In this document: positions 1 to 7,588 of the stretch, one piece after another
How the letters are laid out: every line of letters begins with the position of its first letter
How positions within the stretch are numbered: the stretch's first letter is position 1
DNA from: Alphaproteobacteria bacterium
Lineage (GTDB): Bacteria > Pseudomonadota > Alphaproteobacteria > Rhizobiales > Beijerinckiaceae
DNA: 64,000 bases
Assembly (NCBI GenBank): GCA_016869595.1
Contig: VGDT01000004.1
Coordinates: 1-64,000 of the forward strand
Direction: 5' to 3'
Program-made: the position numbers and the translations under genes
The notes under the pieces: model-generated
Seen by the model: the letters and a program-made list of their open reading frames with translations, nothing else
Told to the model about the DNA's origin: nothing
The model's database searches: none

Positions 1-178
1 CTTGCGCCTCCAGCTTGCCGAGCACGGCTTCGAGTTCCCGGCGGCTGATGGTCATCAGGAACAGGGCGCGAATGCCCCGGCTGTATTCGTAGATGTTGTG
101 ATGGAAGAGGCGCAGCACCGGCGCCGCATCGGCGGACCGATAGCGCATGGAGGAGAGGGGCTGAGCGCCCTCCCCCAT
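1..178 (-). CDS. DUF2023 family protein, partial (C-terminus off the window)
   Basis: Only the first 59 codons are visible. The protein begins MGEGAQPLSS and then carries LRLFHHNIYEYSRGIRALFL, which matches the start of the small DUF2023 family (the HHIYEYxxGxRxLxL pattern). Members of this family are commonly encoded directly downstream of long-chain flavodoxins, as here. Its ATG shares one base with the flavodoxin stop codon (TGATG), so the two are translationally coupled. The function is not known; a role with flavodoxin is inferred from linkage only. The 3' end lies beyond base 1. Confidence 0.78.
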   Translation of the reverse strand, partial: MGEGAQPLSSMRYRSADAAPVLRLFHHNIYEYSRGIRALFLMTISRRELEAVLGKLEAQ

Positions 179-660
179 CAAAGTAACTGGCTCAACCATG
201 CGGTCACTCTCTTTTCGGTCATGCCGGACTGTGTGTCCTGGTCGAGGGCGAGGCCCACAAACTTGCCGTCCCGCTCGGCGGTGGAGCCGACGTAGTCGTA
301 GCCCGAGGTTTCGGTGAAGCCGATCACTTGGGCGCCGAGCGCCGACACTTCGTCGTAGAGGATGCCCATCGCGTCCACGAAGGAGAGCGGATAGGTCTGC
401 TGGTCGCCGATGCCGAACAGGGCGACCTTCTTGCCCTTCAGATTGGCGCCGCGCAGCTTGTCGATGTTTTCTTCCCAATCCGTCTGCAAAGTGCCGTCGC
501 CATAGGTGGGCGAACCCAGGATCAGCAAATGGCAATTCTCGAAGTCGTCTGTTGTGGCGTCCTTGATGTCCACTGAACGCCCCTGGCATTTCTTCGAAAT
601 TTTGGAAGCAACCCCCTTCGTCGCTCCGCCGTCGGAGCCGAAGATCACCGTGATGCTCAT
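178..660 (-). CDS. Long-chain flavodoxin
   Basis: A 160-residue soluble FMN electron carrier. The N-terminal SITVIFGSDGGATKGVASKI is the phosphate-binding loop after the first beta strand. GSPTYGDGTLQTDWE (about residues 50-65) and FGIGDQQTYPLSFVDAMG (about 83-100) are the isoalloxazine-binding loops, and the inserted segment of the long-chain class follows. I start it at the ATG at 658-660, because the 28 codons further upstream look non-coding. Flavodoxins of this class replace ferredoxin under iron limitation or feed nitrogenase; no nif gene is in this window. Downstream DUF2023 overlaps its stop by one base. Confidence 0.92.
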   Translation of the reverse strand: MSITVIFGSDGGATKGVASKISKKCQGRSVDIKDATTDDFENCHLLILGSPTYGDGTLQTDWEENIDKLRGANLKGKKVALFGIGDQQTYPLSFVDAMGILYDEVSALGAQVIGFTETSGYDYVGSTAERDGKFVGLALDQDTQSGMTEKRVTAWLSQLL

Positions 661-1063
661 GCCCGCGCCTCTTCCGCGAAATTGGACGTCAAAATCAGCG
701 GTTAACGCCAAGAAAAGCGGAGCCAGCCACTCTATCGCAAGCATGCTGCTGATGACCGGCGTAATTTAGCGCATCTCTACTACTTATAAAAATAATATAT
801 TTTAGAATGAATGTAATTCTCGGCATCTCTACTCTGGATTTATTTTATTTACGAAGTGCAGCATTGATCTAGGAAACTGAGAGAGGCGCGGCGCTTTCGA
901 GTATCGTGGGCAAATCGCCCCTGACCTTTGGGCAGACGCTGTACCCACTCGCGTCACGCCATAGAGTCGTCGATAAGACAGCGGCGTTTTTTGAAGCGTC
1001 GCGTTCGCGCGCCGAGCGATTGAATTCTTGAAAGCGCGCGTCGCTCATGCATATGCGTGCTGA
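661..1063. promoter_or_regulatory. AT-rich control region upstream of flavodoxin, with direct repeat and palindrome
   Basis: No gene is seen in these 400 bases. The part nearest the flavodoxin gene (about 765-850) is strikingly AT-rich for this genome. It holds an 11-base direct repeat GCATCTCTACT at 771-781 and 823-833, which brackets the inverted repeat AGAAT-N7-ATTCT at 804-820. This looks like an operator or promoter for the minus-strand flavodoxin pair. An iron-responsive regulator such as Irr (encoded at 20.2 kb) is a possible ligand, but the palindrome is not a clean match to an Irr box. The remainder (850-1063) is GC-rich and featureless. Confidence 0.45.
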
Positions 1064-2182
1064 TTATCGCTTGGCGCCGCCCCATGGACCGGGCGGCGGC
1101 GAGAGCGGCATGCGTCCGTCCTTCGGCAGGAAAGACGTCTCGTCCGCGCGCGACGCATCAATCGCGGCAAGCTCTTCTTCTGCCAGCGCGACCGGAATGT
1201 CTTGGCCTCCCCCGAATTTTACGAGCGCCGCGACGCGCGCGTCGACGCTCGGATGGGTCGCGAGCCAGCCCGACTCGGGATGAAGCGCCGGCGATTCGAT
1301 GAAGAAATATTGCATGCGCGAGGGAATGGTCGGAATCGCGCCGTGAGCTTCGATCTTGCGTAACGCCGAAATCATTGCATCGGGGTTCTTCGTCAATTCG
1401 ACGCTGCCGGCGTCTGCAAGAAATTCGCGCGAGCGCGATAGCGCAAAACGGATCAGCACCGAGGCACCCCAGCTCAGCGCAATAATGAACAGCGCAACAA
1501 GAATGGCGAGAGCGGCGCCGCCATTGCCCTTTCTGCCATTGCTGCCTTCTGGCCGATGCGGCGAGAAGCCGAAAGGAAAATCCCAGCGGCGAATCGTCAG
1601 ATCGGCGACGAAGGCGAAGATGCCGGCGAAGATAACGGCGATTACAAGAAGCTGAGCGTCGCGATTGCGTATATGAGTCAGCTCATGCGCGAGCACCGCC
1701 TCCAGTTCAGCGTCGGTCAGATACCGGGTCAGACCGCGAGTCACCGTAATCTTATATTGTCCCTCCTTGAGCCCCGAGGCGTAAGCGTTGAGCGCGTCAC
1801 TCTCGATGATCTGCAAAGCAGGAATCGGCACGCCTCGAGAGATGCACAAATTCTCGAGGAGGTTGTAAATGCGCGGCGACTCCGCGCGCGACAGATTCGC
1901 CGCGCCTGTGGCGAAGTCGATCATCTTCTGATGGAAAAGATAGGCGATGGCGAACCAGACGCCCGCCGCGATGACGCCGATCCACCATCCGCGTTTTAGA
2001 TCGTCGACGGCGAGCGCAAAGATGTAATCGAAAGGCGCGCCTGGCTGCGCATTCATCGCTTCGATGATGAGCGCGAAGGAGAACATCAACGCCAGCAGCA
2101 GGACGACAAAGCCCGCGAGCAGGAAGGCCGAGCGCAGCCTATTGGCGCGAATGTGGGAATAGAGGCCGTAGGCTTTGAACAT
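1064..2182 (-). CDS. M48 family membrane zinc metalloprotease
   Basis: A 372-residue HtpX-like protease. There are two N-terminal membrane segments (about residues 20-42 and 65-85), the zinc motif HELTH in LAHELTHIRNRDAQ (about 165-170), two further hydrophobic segments after it (about 180-200 and 225-250), and a downstream SREFLADAGSVE motif carrying the third zinc ligand. Such enzymes degrade misfolded membrane proteins. It lies about 140 bases downstream of lemA on the same strand; LemA-M48 pairs are a recurrent arrangement. The intergenic space between them holds a strongly folded repeat at 2230-2308. Confidence 0.85.
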   Translation of the reverse strand: MFKAYGLYSHIRANRLRSAFLLAGFVVLLLALMFSFALIIEAMNAQPGAPFDYIFALAVDDLKRGWWIGVIAAGVWFAIAYLFHQKMIDFATGAANLSRAESPRIYNLLENLCISRGVPIPALQIIESDALNAYASGLKEGQYKITVTRGLTRYLTDAELEAVLAHELTHIRNRDAQLLVIAVIFAGIFAFVADLTIRRWDFPFGFSPHRPEGSNGRKGNGGAALAILVALFIIALSWGASVLIRFALSRSREFLADAGSVELTKNPDAMISALRKIEAHGAIPTIPSRMQYFFIESPALHPESGWLATHPSVDARVAALVKFGGGQDIPVALAEEELAAIDASRADETSFLPKDGRMPLSPPPGPWGGAKR

Positions 2183-2229
2183 TGTTACTTTCTCTCCAGC
2201 GGGCGACCCCTTGAAAGGTTAGGCGCGGT

Positions 2230-2308
2230 CCTTCTCCCCAAAGTCGGCTGTTGCCGACTTTGGCATTTAAACGCAAATCGGGAATACCCGGTTTGCGATA
2301 GGAGAAGG
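2230..2308. repeat. Nested cloverleaf repeat, copy 1
   Basis: An outer 8-bp perfect stem (CCTTCTCC at 2230-2237 with GGAGAAGG at 2301-2308) encloses two hairpins. The first is AAAGTCGGC-TGTT-GCCGACTTT (2240-2261). The second is CGCAAATCGGG-AATA-CCCGGTTTGCG (2272-2297), with one G-T pair. A related element with the same first-hairpin core lies at 13243-13331. It sits between lemA and the protease gene, so it would be transcribed with them. Confidence 0.75.
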
Positions 2309-2320
2309 AAGGGCGCGCTA

Positions 2321-2881
2321 CTAAAACTGCACCTTCGGCGCAGCTTCGATCGCCCGCTGCTCCGACTCGTCGAGTTCGAAATAGTCGAGCGGCTCGAAGC
2401 CGAAGCGTTGCGCAATCAGGAAGCCCGGAAAGCCTTCGCGCGTGGCGTTATATTCCGCGACCGTATTGTTGAGGAATCGCCGCGCGGCGGAGATCTTGTT
2501 TTCGATGTCCGACAGTTCGCTCTGCAGCTGCTGGAAATTCTGGTTCGCCTTCAGATCCGGATAGGATTCGGACAATGCGATCAGCCGCGACAGCGCGCCG
2601 GTCAGCGCGCCCTCCGCGGCGCCTTGCTGCGCCGGACCTTGCGCGGCCACGGCGGCGTTACGCGCCTTTATCACGTCTTCCAGCGTGCTTTTCTCATGGG
2701 CGGCGTAACCTTTGACCGTCTCGACCAGATTGGGCACGAGATCGTGGCGCTGCTTGAGCTGCACATTGACGTCGGAAAAGGCTTGCTTGCTGCGCTGGCG
2801 CAGCGACACGAGGCCGTTGTAGACGCCCACTAGCCAGAGGGCGACGGCGGCGACGAGCCCCAGAAAAATCAGCAAAGACAT
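2321..2881 (-). CDS. lemA: LemA family protein
   Basis: A 186-residue LemA protein. One N-terminal membrane segment (LLIFLGLVAAVALWLVGVYN) is followed by the family signature VYNGLVSLRQRSKQAFSDV, NVQLKQRHDLVPNLVETVKG and a long helical domain with FQQLQSELSDIENKISAARR. The N-terminus is outside and short, with the helical domain periplasmic or cytoplasmic depending on the species. The function is poorly understood, but it is often encoded with M48 proteases, as here. It is probably the first gene of a two-gene unit; the ATG is at 2879-2881. Confidence 0.9.
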   Translation of the reverse strand: MSLLIFLGLVAAVALWLVGVYNGLVSLRQRSKQAFSDVNVQLKQRHDLVPNLVETVKGYAAHEKSTLEDVIKARNAAVAAQGPAQQGAAEGALTGALSRLIALSESYPDLKANQNFQQLQSELSDIENKISAARRFLNNTVAEYNATREGFPGFLIAQRFGFEPLDYFELDESEQRAIEAAPKVQF

Positions 2882-3047
2882 GGCGCGCGCTCCCAGTGGC
2901 GCGCCGCCCGCGCGGCGGCGATTACTTTTTGCGCCCGCATGTTATCCGCCTTTGGCGCCTAGGCAAAGACGCGCCGCTCCCTTAGATTTGACGGACGCGC
3001 CGGGCGCGCCTATCTCAAGGAAACGCAAAGAGCCACGGCGAACATAA

Positions 3048-3614
3048 ATGGCCATTCTGCCGATCATTACGCTTCCGGATCCGCTGCTGCGAAAGGTCTC
3101 CGAACCTGTCGACAGGGTCGACGCGGAAGTGCGGCGTCTGCTCGACGACATGCTGGAGACGATGTACGAGGCGCCGGGCATCGGGCTTGCGGCGATCCAG
3201 GTCGCCGTGGCGAAGCGCATTGTCGTCGTCGACATCGGCAAGACCGAAGAGACGAAGTCCCCGCTCTTCCTCATCAATCCCGAAATCGTCTGGGCGTCGG
3301 AAGAGCTGAGCGTCTATCAGGAAGGCTGCCTGTCGGTGCCCGACTATTTCGAGGACGTGAAGCGGCCGGCGCGGGTGCGCCTGCGTCATCTCGACCGGGA
3401 AGGCGCTCTCCAGGAATTCGACGCCGAAGGGCTGCTCGCGACCGTTGTGCAGCATGAGCTGGAGCATCTCGAAGGCGGTCTCTTCATCGACCATCTGTCG
3501 CGATTGAAGCGCGAACGCGTGGTCAAGAAGTTCAATAAGGCGGCGCGCTTCGACGAGATCGCCGCCCAGCGGCGCGCCGCGACGGAACGTCAGTCGGAAC
3601 AAGCCGGGGCCTGA
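3048..3614 (+). CDS. def: Peptide deformylase
   Basis: A 188-residue metalloenzyme that removes the formyl group from the initiator methionine of nascent proteins. The three signatures are in order: GIGLAAIQV (motif 1, with Ile where Pro is usual), EGCLSVP (motif 2, metal-binding Cys) and QHELEHLEGGLFIDHLS (motif 3; usual HExxH spacing with His-Glu-Leu-Glu-His). It is followed after 15 bases by fmt, the enzyme that adds the formyl group, the standard bacterial pairing. The length is normal for type 1 enzymes. Confidence 0.96.
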   Translation: MAILPIITLPDPLLRKVSEPVDRVDAEVRRLLDDMLETMYEAPGIGLAAIQVAVAKRIVVVDIGKTEETKSPLFLINPEIVWASEELSVYQEGCLSVPDYFEDVKRPARVRLRHLDREGALQEFDAEGLLATVVQHELEHLEGGLFIDHLSRLKRERVVKKFNKAARFDEIAAQRRAATERQSEQAGA

Positions 3615-3629
3615 CGATTGCGCGAGGGA

Positions 3630-4556
3630 ATGCGCGTCGTCTTTATGGGCACGCCGGAATTCGCAGCCCGTCTGCTCAACGAAATCGTCTCTCGCGGCCA
3701 TGAGATTGTGGCGGTCTATACGCAGCCGCCGCGCCCCGCCGGACGCGGCATGGCGGAAAAAAAATCCGCCGTTCACCTTCTGGCGGAGAGCCTCGGCCTT
3801 CCCGTGCGCGCGCCGAAAAGCCTGAAGAGCGCCGAGGCGCAGGCGGATTTCGCCACGCTTGACGCCGATGTCGCCGTCGTCGCCGCTTACGGCCTGCTGC
3901 TGCCTCAGCCGATTCTCGACGCGCCGCGATACGGCTGCCTCAATCTCCATGGCTCGCTGCTGCCCCGCTGGCGCGGCGCCGCGCCGATCCAGCGCGCCAT
4001 TATGGCGGGCGACGCAGAGAGCGGCGTCATGGTGATGAAGATGGAGGCCGGTCTCGACACCGGCCCCGTCGCCCTGACGGCCAAGACTCCAATAGAGGCG
4101 GAGATGACGGCGGGCGAACTGCATGATCGTCTTGCCGAGCTGGGCGCGCCGCTGATGGCTCACGCCCTCGATCTGCTCGCGAAAGGCGAATTGCATTTCA
4201 CGCCGCAAAGCGAAGAAGGCGCGATCTATGCGAAAAAGATCGAAAAGGCCGAGGCGCGGATCGATTGGCGCCGGTCCGCGCAAGACCTCCATAATCTCGT
4301 GCGCGGCCTTTCGCCCTTTCCAGGCGCCTTCTTCGAGGCCGATCTCGGCCATGGCAAGGAGCGCGTGAAGGTCTTGCGCGTGCGGATGGAAGATGGAAAG
4401 GGCGCGCCGGGCGTCGCGCTCGACGATAATGGGCTCATCGCCTGCAACGCGGGCGCGTTGCGGCTCTTACGCGTGCAGCGCGCCGGCAAGGGCGAAATGG
4501 ATTTCGAAGAATTCGCGCGCGGCCGCAAGCTGACGCGCGGCGTTTCGCTTGGCTAA
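3630..4556 (+). CDS. fmt: Methionyl-tRNA formyltransferase
   Basis: Transfers a formyl group from 10-formyl-tetrahydrofolate to Met-tRNA(fMet). The protein opens [12 protein letters not shown] and carries [18 protein letters not shown] (about residues 108-125), with the catalytic His and the folate-binding loop. DTGPV and a C-terminal OB-like domain follow. I use the ATG at 3630 because family members begin at this Met. A TTG at 3618 in the same frame is better spaced from GGGG at about 3606-3609 and would add four residues. It forms an operon with def. Confidence 0.95.
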   Translation: MRVVFMGTPEFAARLLNEIVSRGHEIVAVYTQPPRPAGRGMAEKKSAVHLLAESLGLPVRAPKSLKSAEAQADFATLDADVAVVAAYGLLLPQPILDAPRYGCLNLHGSLLPRWRGAAPIQRAIMAGDAESGVMVMKMEAGLDTGPVALTAKTPIEAEMTAGELHDRLAELGAPLMAHALDLLAKGELHFTPQSEEGAIYAKKIEKAEARIDWRRSAQDLHNLVRGLSPFPGAFFEADLGHGKERVKVLRVRMEDGKGAPGVALDDNGLIACNAGALRLLRVQRAGKGEMDFEEFARGRKLTRGVSLG

Positions 4557-4583
4557 CGCGTCGCTACCGCACTGGGCGTGATC

Positions 4584-4712
4584 TTCCCTCCCCCCGCGAA
4601 GCGGCGGGGAGGGTGGCGAGCGAAGCGAGCCGGGTGGGGGGCTATATTTCCGCGCGGCGGGCGTCGCCCCCCACCCCTAACCCCTCCCCGCCGCTTCGCG
4701 TGGGGAGGGGGA
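4584..4712. repeat. Paired REP-like palindromic element (GC-rich type)
   Basis: Two palindromic arms in inverted orientation. The left arm (about 4586-4613) is CCCTCCCC and its complement around a GCGAAGCGG core; the right arm (about 4681-4710) is its near-exact reverse complement. GGTGGGGGGC and GCCCCCCACC pair inside them. It fills the fmt-truA gap and would form a long hairpin in the transcript. Confidence 0.75.
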
Positions 4713-4756
4713 TTGGCCGAACGCTATCGAAAATGCATGGATGGATGACAGGCTGA

Positions 4757-5497
4757 ATGCCCCGTTTTGCGCTCACGATCGAATATGATGGCGGCCCTTT
4801 CGTCGGCTGGCAGCGGCAGGCGAATGGCGTTTCCGTGCAGCAACGTCTCGAGGAAGCTGTCGCCGCGATCAATGGCGGCGAACGCGCCGTCGTGCATGGG
4901 GCGGGCCGCACCGACGCCGGCGTTCATGCGCTGGGGCAAGTGGCGCATGTCGATCTTTCGCGCGACTGGCGCATCGACCGCCTGCGCGACGCGATCAATG
5001 CGCATTTGAAGCCTGATCCGATTGCGGTGCTCTCAGCGCGCGCGGTTGACGATGATTTCGAAGCGCGCTTTTCCGCGATCCGCCGGCATTACCTCTATGT
5101 CATCGACAATCGCCGTGCGCCGTTGACGTTGGATCTCGGCCGCGCCTGGCACGTCAAGCGCCCGCTCGACGTCGAAGCCATGCATGAAGCGGCGCAGTCG
5201 CTCGTCGGGCGTCACGACTTCACGACGTTTCGCGCCTCCGAATGCCAAGCGAATTCGCCGATGCGCACGCTGGAGCGTCTCGACGTGCGCCGCGACGGCG
5301 AGCGCATCGAGATCGTCGCTTCGGCGCGCTCCTTCCTACACAATCAGGTGCGCTCCATGGCGGGCTCGCTGGAACACGTCGGCAGCGGCAAGTGGCGCGT
5401 CGAAGATCTTGCGCTGGCGCTCTTAGCGAAAGACCGTGCGCGCTGCGGACAGGTCGCGCCGCCACACGGTCTTTACCTTGTTGGCGTCGATTATTAG
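4757..5497 (+). CDS. truA: tRNA pseudouridine(38-40) synthase
   Basis: A 246-residue TruA. It carries FVGWQRQ near the N-terminus and the catalytic loop [17 protein letters not shown] (about residues 48-64) with its nucleophilic Asp. The family motifs DFTTFRA and [14 protein letters not shown] come later. It modifies the anticodon arm of many tRNAs in the cytoplasm. The def-fmt-truA order is common in alphaproteobacteria, here interrupted by a palindromic repeat in the 200-base gap. Confidence 0.96.
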   Translation: MPRFALTIEYDGGPFVGWQRQANGVSVQQRLEEAVAAINGGERAVVHGAGRTDAGVHALGQVAHVDLSRDWRIDRLRDAINAHLKPDPIAVLSARAVDDDFEARFSAIRRHYLYVIDNRRAPLTLDLGRAWHVKRPLDVEAMHEAAQSLVGRHDFTTFRASECQANSPMRTLERLDVRRDGERIEIVASARSFLHNQVRSMAGSLEHVGSGKWRVEDLALALLAKDRARCGQVAPPHGLYLVGVDY

Positions 5498-5522
5498 CGC
5501 AAGATTTGCGTGGCGAGACCCT

Positions 5523-5741
5523 TTACTGCTTGTCGCCCGCGCCTCCTGCATCGCCCTCCGGCGACGGCTTAGTCGCATCATGCTTCACCGCAGGCGGCTT
5601 CACCGATTTCTTCGCGACATGTTTGGCGGCGCCGGGCGCTGCGGATTTTTCTTCCTTGGCGAGCGCGCCATGAATGGGCAGGAAGCTTGCCGACAATACC
5701 GCGGCCAATATGCCGTTTGCGCAAGATCGCTGATTCATCAC
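5523..5741 (-). CDS. Small exported Lys/Ala/Pro-rich protein
   Basis: A 72-residue protein with a signal peptide (about residues 1-28, cleavage after HGALA) and a short, disordered, lysine- and alanine-rich tail with no recognisable domain. The GTG at 5739-5741 is preceded by GAGGGGA at seven bases, an excellent ribosome-binding site, and the in-frame ATG follows immediately. No family is recognised. The convincing RBS and signal peptide argue for a real gene; its low-complexity tail argues for caution. Confidence 0.5.
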   Translation of the reverse strand: MMNQRSCANGILAAVLSASFLPIHGALAKEEKSAAPGAAKHVAKKSVKPPAVKHDATKPSPEGDAGGAGDKQ

Positions 5742-6100
5742 TTGATGGTCCCCTCAAAAGTGAGACCCCCGCCGAATCGTCGGCCCGCCCCGGAGAACAT
5801 CAGGCCGCTCAACGATGATGAAGTTAGGTCGCCGCCACGCCCGCGCTGCGGTCATTTCATGACGGAATTCGTTCCGTTTGGAGCAGTTTGACGAACTGGT
5901 TAACGCGCTCTTGATAAGTTTGCTTCCGTCATTTGCTGCCGGACGCCCGCGCGTTTTGTCTGCTTCGTCGCATCATCCGCCGAGAGCCTTCGCGCACTAT
6001 TGTTCAAAATCCCAGCGCCGATTTTATCAAAGCCGCGGTGATCCGGAGTCGAAAAAGCGGCGAGCGAGAGTCGAGAATTGGTTTGCGCGCCGCTCGCTGA
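5742..6100. other. Intergenic region, no gene seen
   Basis: No credible coding frame was found on either strand. The only structure noted is a small perfect hairpin, ACGGAA-TTCG-TTCCGT (5862-5877), with a UUCG-type loop. It is not followed by a T run, so it is not a convincing terminator. The promoter of the small exported protein should lie near 5745-5800 on the minus strand. Confidence 0.4.
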
Positions 6101-6832
6101 TCAAGAGCCACTAAACCAATTATAGCCTTTGTCCTCCCAGTAGCCGCCGGGGTAGTCATTCGTTACGAAAATCTCGCCGATGAATTTCGGATTCTTGAAT
6201 CCGAGTTTCGTCGGAATTCGCAGGCGCAGCGGGTAGCCGTATTTCGCGTCAGAAAAGTCGAGCGCGAGCAGCGTTTGCGGATGCAGCGCGCTCGGCATGT
6301 CGATGCTTGAATAATATTTGTCGGCGCATCTGAAGCTGACGTAACGCGCCGTCAGGTCGGCGCCAATCCTTTCGAGGAAATGGCGGAAGGCGACGCCGCG
6401 CCATTTGCCGATCGCGCTCCAACCCTCGACGCAGACGAGGCGGGTGATCTGGCTCGACTGTGGCAGAGCGCGCAACTCCTCAAGGCGCCAAGGGCGCTTG
6501 TCGGCAATGAGGCCAGAGAGCTGCAGCCGATAGCTCTCGCCATCGACGAGCGGAACGTCCTTTTCTTCGTAATAGGCGTTGAAGGGGAATGGCGTCGTAA
6601 GATCGGCTTCAGAATAGGTCGGCGCGAGTTTTGTCGGATCAAAAAGCGCCGCCTGCATCTTGTCGTTGAAGCGCGACATGGCGGAAAGCAACCGATCCAC
6701 AGCGTCGTCATCCTTCAAGGTGCAGCCCGAGAGAAGCGATAGCGCCCCGAGCGATAAGCCCTGTTTGATGAAGGAACGGCGCTCGAGCCGCGCAACCTTG
6801 GGCCGAAAGGCGGAAAGACGAGACGGTTTCAT
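6101..6832 (-). CDS. MsrP-like molybdopterin oxidoreductase (sulfite oxidase fold), Tat-exported
   Basis: A 243-residue periplasmic molybdoenzyme. RRSFIKQG (about residues 18-25) is a twin-arginine export motif followed by a hydrophobic stretch that ends LLSGC, a possible lipobox. The mature part has the molybdopterin-binding core with the molybdenum-ligating cysteine in LVCVEGWSAIGKWRG (about 132-146). It also has SFRCADKYYSSIDM and a C-terminal GGYWEDKGYNWF. Relatives include methionine-sulfoxide reductase MsrP (YedY); the exact substrate is not certain. Its ATG overlaps the stop of the upstream cytochrome b gene by four bases (ATGA), so the two make one electron-transfer pair. Confidence 0.82.
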   Translation of the reverse strand: MKPSRLSAFRPKVARLERRSFIKQGLSLGALSLLSGCTLKDDDAVDRLLSAMSRFNDKMQAALFDPTKLAPTYSEADLTTPFPFNAYYEEKDVPLVDGESYRLQLSGLIADKRPWRLEELRALPQSSQITRLVCVEGWSAIGKWRGVAFRHFLERIGADLTARYVSFRCADKYYSSIDMPSALHPQTLLALDFSDAKYGYPLRLRIPTKLGFKNPKFIGEIFVTNDYPGGYWEDKGYNWFSGS

Positions 6833-7452
6833 CTTGGCGCCTCCGCGCGGCCTGTGAACATCGGCGCGAGCACGCCTTTGACGCCGACGGCGAGCGCGAT
6901 GTGAACGACGAGGAAGGCGACGATCGCAGCCATGGCGAAGAAATGCACGAGACGCGCAGTGTCATAGCCGCCCATTAACGCCGTCAGTCCCTGAAGCTGC
7001 ACAGGCTTCCAGATGGCGAGACCGGAAAAAATGGCGACGATCACCGCAAGAATGACGCCGACATAGAGCAGTCGTTGAGCGGCGTTGTAGCGTCCAGGCG
7101 CATGATCAAGGCGGCCTCGGCTCGCCAGAACGACGTCATTGAGCGCGCGCTTGAATGAAATTGGAAAAAAATCCCTTCGGAAATGACCTGAAACAATGCC
7201 GTAGGCGAGATAGGCCATGCCATTCAGCGCCAAAAGCCACATCGCCGCGAAATGCCAGGCGAGCGCGCCCGCGAGCCAGCCGCCGAGCGTGAAACCCGGC
7301 GGAAATTCGAAGCCAAAGATCGGCGAGGCGTTGTAGATGCGCCAGCCGCTCAGCACCATGACGAAGATCGCGAAAGCGTTCACCCAATGCGTCGCCCGAA
7401 TGAAGAGCGGGTGAATCGTCTGTGGCTTTTCGGCGCCGGCCGCGTCAGCCAT
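6829..7452 (-). CDS. Cytochrome b561-type membrane subunit
   Basis: A 207-residue membrane protein with four or five hydrophobic spans. Histidines typical of di-haem b561/hydrogenase b-type cytochromes occur in RATHWVNAF (about residue 21), WHFAAMW (about 67), LVHFFAMA and VVHIALAV near the C-terminus. It most likely passes electrons from the quinone pool to, or accepts them from, the MsrP-like molybdoenzyme encoded immediately downstream with a 4-base overlap. This is not the MsrQ family (ferric-reductase-like) normally paired with MsrP, so the partner enzyme may have a different role. Confidence 0.82.
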   Translation of the reverse strand: MADAAGAEKPQTIHPLFIRATHWVNAFAIFVMVLSGWRIYNASPIFGFEFPPGFTLGGWLAGALAWHFAAMWLLALNGMAYLAYGIVSGHFRRDFFPISFKRALNDVVLASRGRLDHAPGRYNAAQRLLYVGVILAVIVAIFSGLAIWKPVQLQGLTALMGGYDTARLVHFFAMAAIVAFLVVHIALAVGVKGVLAPMFTGRAEAPR

Positions 7453-7588
7453 GGCGGCTTCTCCTCTTTACGCCGCAAACATATGGCTTGTGGGGCTGAA
7501 AACCCAGGGCCGCTTGCCAGCGCGTTGACAGGCGGATCGCCTTCGCCCATGACGGCGAAGCTTTCATCACGCGGGAATATGGCGGTTC

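Noticed and set aside
178-660. Flavodoxin as evidence of a nif cluster
   Set aside because: No nitrogenase, fix or ferredoxin gene is in the window; flavodoxins of this class have other roles.
804-820. Canonical Irr or Fur box
   Set aside because: The palindrome arms are AGAAT/ATTCT with seven bases between, which does not fit the standard spacing; it is kept only as an undefined inverted repeat.
3015-4352. 445-codon minus-strand open frame
   Set aside because: Antisense to def and fmt, both of which have complete catalytic motifs.
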